A stretch of DNA of 51,995 nt from CAUVKI01 sp963552605 (GTDB lineage: Bacteria > Bacillota > Clostridia > Tissierellales > Peptoniphilaceae). Below are positions 49,308-51,995 of this stretch, one piece after another. The translations under genes and the position numbers were made by a program. The DNA lies in NCBI GenBank assembly GCA_963552605.1, contig CAUVKI010000012.1:1-51995 (forward strand), in the 5' to 3' direction. Position 1 is the stretch's first letter; the number at the start of each line of letters is the position of its first letter. Under the pieces are notes generated by a model that worked only from the letters and a program-made list of their open reading frames with translations, made no database searches and was not told where the DNA came from.

Positions 49308-50810
49308 TTACGCTTCGCCACGAATCGCTTTCAAAGCTTTCATCGCAACTTCTTGAGCCTCCTCCGGCGCAGCGGGCATACGCCCCTTTTTCAACTTGCG
49401 AAATATTGTCGTGTAGCTTCCGTCCGCATAGAGGATATTCGCTCCGAGCTTTACGGTAATCAGTGCATAGAGCGGGTTTATAAGATTCATAAAGCAGAAG
49501 GGAATGTAGGCGAAAGTCGATACCCCCAAAATACTTGAATGATAAGCTCCGCAGGAAGACCATGGAACAAGCGGAGACCAAAGCGTGCCGCCGTCCTCAA
49601 GAGTCCTTGAGAGCATATTCCTCCCAAGACCAAGCTCATCAAATCTTTCTTTATACATACTACTCGGGATAATCAACCCGAGATATTGGTCACACATGGT
49701 CGTAATGCAAAAAATACCCGTAAGCATTGTTGTAAGAACCAGTTGGAAAGGTGTTTTTACTTTCTTTATCATATGTCCGAGAAGAGATTCCACTGAACCG
49801 ATTTTTTGAAGAATCCCTCCAAAAGCAACTGCAACTATAACCAGATTGTTTGTCCAGAGCATTCTGTCCATTCCCCCGCGGTTCATAAGCTTATCCGCAA
49901 GTTCATTACCGGTTTCTGCGGAATAACCATAGTGAAGCATACTTATGCAGTCCGAAAAATTCGCCCCCTGAAAAATAACCGCAAAGACACAGCCAACTGC
50001 GGAAATCAACAGAACCGCCGGTATTGCCGGCATTCTCATCACTGCCACAACAACTATCAAAACCATAGGAATGAGCAAAACCGGACTCATATACCTGTAA
50101 TGTTCAACAATCGAATTGGAAAGATTGTCCGCAACGGCGGGGTCATAATTTGCCGAGCTTTGAATTGAAAGAATTGCATAGATAATAATTGCTATGACCA
50201 GACTCGGAAAAGTCGTTGTAACCATAGCACGGACATGGTCAAACAATCCGGTCTGCGAAGCTCCCGCCGCAAGGTTCGTCGAATCGGAAAGCGGTGAAAA
50301 CTTATCTCCGCAGCAAGCTCCGGAAAGAACCATTCCCGCAACAAGACCGGGATTCATCCCCATCGTATCTCCCATTGCCATAAAAGCAATTCCCAAAGTA
50401 GCCGATACGGTCCAAGCCGAACCCAAAGCCACCCCTACAACGGCACACAAAATGCAGGCAAGCGGAAGAAACATCTGCGGAGTAATAATCTTCAGTCCGT
50501 AGTAGACGACTGCGGGAATCGTTCCCGCATACTCAAAGGAACCGATCAGACAACCTACAAAAAGAATTATAATGATTGCCTCCAAAGACATACTGACCGA
50601 ATCCAACGCCCCCGCAAGCATATCCTTATAAGACCATCCGCAGAGCTTTCCGACAATCATAGCAACCGCACAAGCAATCACGACGGGAATATGCGGATCC
50701 TGACCCCAAGCGAACACATAGTTCGAAATCATTATGGCAAGCAGCACAATAATCGGAAGCAGAGCTTCGACTTTGTTCGGCAAGCGCACGCTTTTTTGTT
50801 TCTCTGACAT
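49308..50810 (-). CDS. nhaC: Na+/H+ antiporter, NhaC family
   Basis: Exchanges sodium for protons across the membrane. Eleven to twelve hydrophobic segments are visible. The family motif GDKFSPLSDSTNLAA is near residue 168 (ACCGDKFSPLSDSTNL), and TLEDGGTLWSPLVPWSSCGA follows near 410. Length 500 is slightly above average. GAGGAGG precedes the ATG at 50810. Substrates of NhaC relatives include malate-lactate exchange; the nearby malic enzyme gene makes this possible but the signature fits both. Confidence 0.92.
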   Translation of the reverse strand: MSEKQKSVRLPNKVEALLPIIVLLAIMISNYVFAWGQDPHIPVVIACAVAMIVGKLCGWSYKDMLAGALDSVSMSLEAIIIILFVGCLIGSFEYAGTIPAVVYYGLKIITPQMFLPLACILCAVVGVALGSAWTVSATLGIAFMAMGDTMGMNPGLVAGMVLSGACCGDKFSPLSDSTNLAAGASQTGLFDHVRAMVTTTFPSLVIAIIIYAILSIQSSANYDPAVADNLSNSIVEHYRYMSPVLLIPMVLIVVVAVMRMPAIPAVLLISAVGCVFAVIFQGANFSDCISMLHYGYSAETGNELADKLMNRGGMDRMLWTNNLVIVAVAFGGILQKIGSVESLLGHMIKKVKTPFQLVLTTMLTGIFCITTMCDQYLGLIIPSSMYKERFDELGLGRNMLSRTLEDGGTLWSPLVPWSSCGAYHSSILGVSTFAYIPFCFMNLINPLYALITVKLGANILYADGSYTTIFRKLKKGRMPAAPEEAQEVAMKALKAIRGEA

Positions 50811-50882
50811 TTTTTTCCTCCTCGTTTAATATGATATTCTTAGGAATTGGAACATCTGCCGTCTTTATTACCAACCGCTCAT

Positions 50883-50911
50883 ATCATATCTATTTATATT
50901 TTTTCTGTCAA
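50883..50911 (-). promoter_or_regulatory. Promoter of nhaC
   Basis: On the minus strand a perfect TTGACA (50906-50911) and TATGAT (50883-50888) have a 17-bp spacer. The leader is about 67 nt. Confidence 0.78.
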
Positions 50912-50946
50912 GCAATTAAAAAGGAAAACGGTCATATCCCAATATT

Positions 50947-51825
50947 TTATGAATTATGCGCTATCACCTTGGCAAGAAAACCGTTTTTTGCTTTTTCTTC
51001 CGTATCCTCACTTTCATCAAAGCCATCATATGGTGCTTCAGGGTCGTGAACTTTCGGTTTTCTCTTTAATGAATTGCAAATTTCACCTGTATGGGCAAAA
51101 GCAAAGTCTATATCATCAGTCCAACCGGTATGTCCTGTAATAACTTTTAAATTAAGATTTCTTTTTCCAAGTATTTCTTCAAGTCTTTTCAGTGATTTTA
51201 TTTGCAGCTTTCTATCTTCCGCAAGAGTATTTAAAAATGCATAACCCCCATCTGCTCCAAACCAAATCGTATCTCCTGTAAATAAATAAGCATCATCAAT
51301 CAAATATACAAGATGTCCCCAAGTATGTCCCGGCACAAGAAAAGCTTCTATCTTAATATTTCCAATATAAAATACTTGAGCGTCATCAATTAAAACTTTT
51401 TTATTATCAATACAAACTTGAGGCAATTTATATAATCCCCAAAAGACTTTACGCCGTTTGCGACCCTCTAAATACTCATTTTCAATTCTTCCGATATATA
51501 TCGTTGATTCGCTGAATAATCCATCACTGCCTTTTTCAATTGCTCCTACATGATCTGTATCTTGATGAGTGACTAAAATCTCTTTTATTTCTTTCGGATT
51601 GATATTAAGCCACTCCATTTTTTCCGAAAGTCTGTCATAGTTATATCCCGCATCAATCATAATGGTATGATCATCTTTTGTATAAAAGTAAATATTAGCT
51701 ACATATTCCCTGATACAGCTCACTCTTTTATCAATAAAACCTGTATTTAGAGGTTTAAATATTTCTTTTCCCCGAAATGCAAAAGACATAAATCTTACTT
51801 GAAATTTTGAATCTTTTTTTGACAT
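50947..51825 (-). CDS. MBL-fold metallo-hydrolase
   Basis: A metallo-beta-lactamase-fold enzyme. The first metal motif is THQDTDHVGA (about residue 87), with Asp at the position of the second His of the usual HxHxDH. PGHTWGHLVYLID and LFTGDTIWF provide the next ligands, and VITGHTGWTDD the last. Length 292. Substrate unknown; glyoxalase II-like, lactonase and phosphodiesterase activities all occur in this fold. The ATG at 51825 follows GGAAGGAAAG. It is a separate unit from nhaC. Confidence 0.85.
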   Translation of the reverse strand: MSKKDSKFQVRFMSFAFRGKEIFKPLNTGFIDKRVSCIREYVANIYFYTKDDHTIMIDAGYNYDRLSEKMEWLNINPKEIKEILVTHQDTDHVGAIEKGSDGLFSESTIYIGRIENEYLEGRKRRKVFWGLYKLPQVCIDNKKVLIDDAQVFYIGNIKIEAFLVPGHTWGHLVYLIDDAYLFTGDTIWFGADGGYAFLNTLAEDRKLQIKSLKRLEEILGKRNLNLKVITGHTGWTDDIDFAFAHTGEICNSLKRKPKVHDPEAPYDGFDESEDTEEKAKNGFLAKVIAHNS

Positions 51826-51886
51826 AACATCTTTCCTTCCTTCCCGTTCGGCTCGGCTTTATACGAGGAAACGCCTCATAAAGTAT

Positions 51887-51930
51887 AAAAAAAACAGGAA
51901 ACTCTGTCAAAAGATTTCCTGTTTTTATTT
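51887..51930. terminator. Bidirectional terminator
   Basis: AAAACAGGAAA and TTTCCTGTTTT form an 11-bp stem with a 13-nt loop, with A and T runs on both sides. It ends the partial gene at the right edge on the minus strand. Confidence 0.85.
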
Positions 51931-51943
51931 TTATGCAAGTATC

Positions 51944-51995
51944 TTATGCGGTGATATCAATTCTCTTACGCACGATTCGATTTCCTTGTTTTGTA
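51944..51995 (-). CDS. 3' end of a gene running off the window
   Basis: The minus strand reads TKQGNRIVRKRIDITA and a stop, followed after about 15 nt by a terminator. The identity cannot be told from 16 residues. Being followed by a clear terminator supports a real gene end. Confidence 0.4.
   Translation of the reverse strand, partial: TKQGNRIVRKRIDITA

Overview
The window is chromosomal DNA of a low-to-moderate GC Gram-positive anaerobe, most likely a member of the Clostridia/Tissierellia. The evidence is a set of Firmicutes gene neighbourhoods (rpsF-ssb-rpsR-yybS-gdpP-rplI-dnaB with DnaD- and DnaI-like loader genes; efp-CD1247-like-asp23-nusB-xseAB-ispA-tlyA-recN; cmk-plsC-ispH/S1), strong Shine-Dalgarno sites and no outer-membrane genes. 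The species cannot be named from the sequence alone.

Layout. (1) 1-8.5 kb, + strand: replication/translation operon from rpsF to a DnaI-like helicase loader, including the c-di-AMP phosphodiesterase GdpP. (2) 8.5-16 kb, mixed: a Fic protein with a repeated palindrome around it, a divergent RelA/SpoT-domain protein, a cold-shock gene, tandem degV genes, and a CapA-like phosphoesterase downstream of an AI-2E-family permease. (3) 16-23.5 kb: rpoB-rpoC with their own promoter and leader, not attached to rplJL or rpsL. (4) 23.5-27 kb: an accessory patch. The 3' third of rpoC is repeated as a broken copy (24945-26229), and between the two copies lie a small secreted protein, a small membrane protein, a MITE-like repeat and remnants of lost genes. 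An IS630-type transposase fragment follows, itself split by another copy of the MITE-like repeat. (5) 27-28 kb: efp and a CD1247-like acidic protein. (6) 28.1-28.9 kb: an apparently intact type III toxin-antitoxin locus: promoter, antitoxin RNA with two tandem repeats, terminator, and a ToxN/AbiQ-family endoribonuclease. It sits between genes that are normally neighbours, with another MITE-like copy behind it. (7) 29-44 kb: a long, translationally coupled housekeeping operon from asp23 to cheR, including an AroH-type chorismate mutase-CMP kinase fusion and an IspH-ribosomal S1 fusion. (8) 44-52 kb: a chemoreceptor, then minus-strand metabolic and transport genes (malic enzyme, M42 peptidase, NhaC antiporter, MBL-fold hydrolase).

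The main points of interest are the type III toxin-antitoxin system, the mosaic duplication of rpoC with a compensatory base-pair change in its terminator, the ~100-bp MITE-like family with one copy inside a transposase gene, and the three related palindromes around fic that look like operators. Everything here is read by eye; no database search was run.
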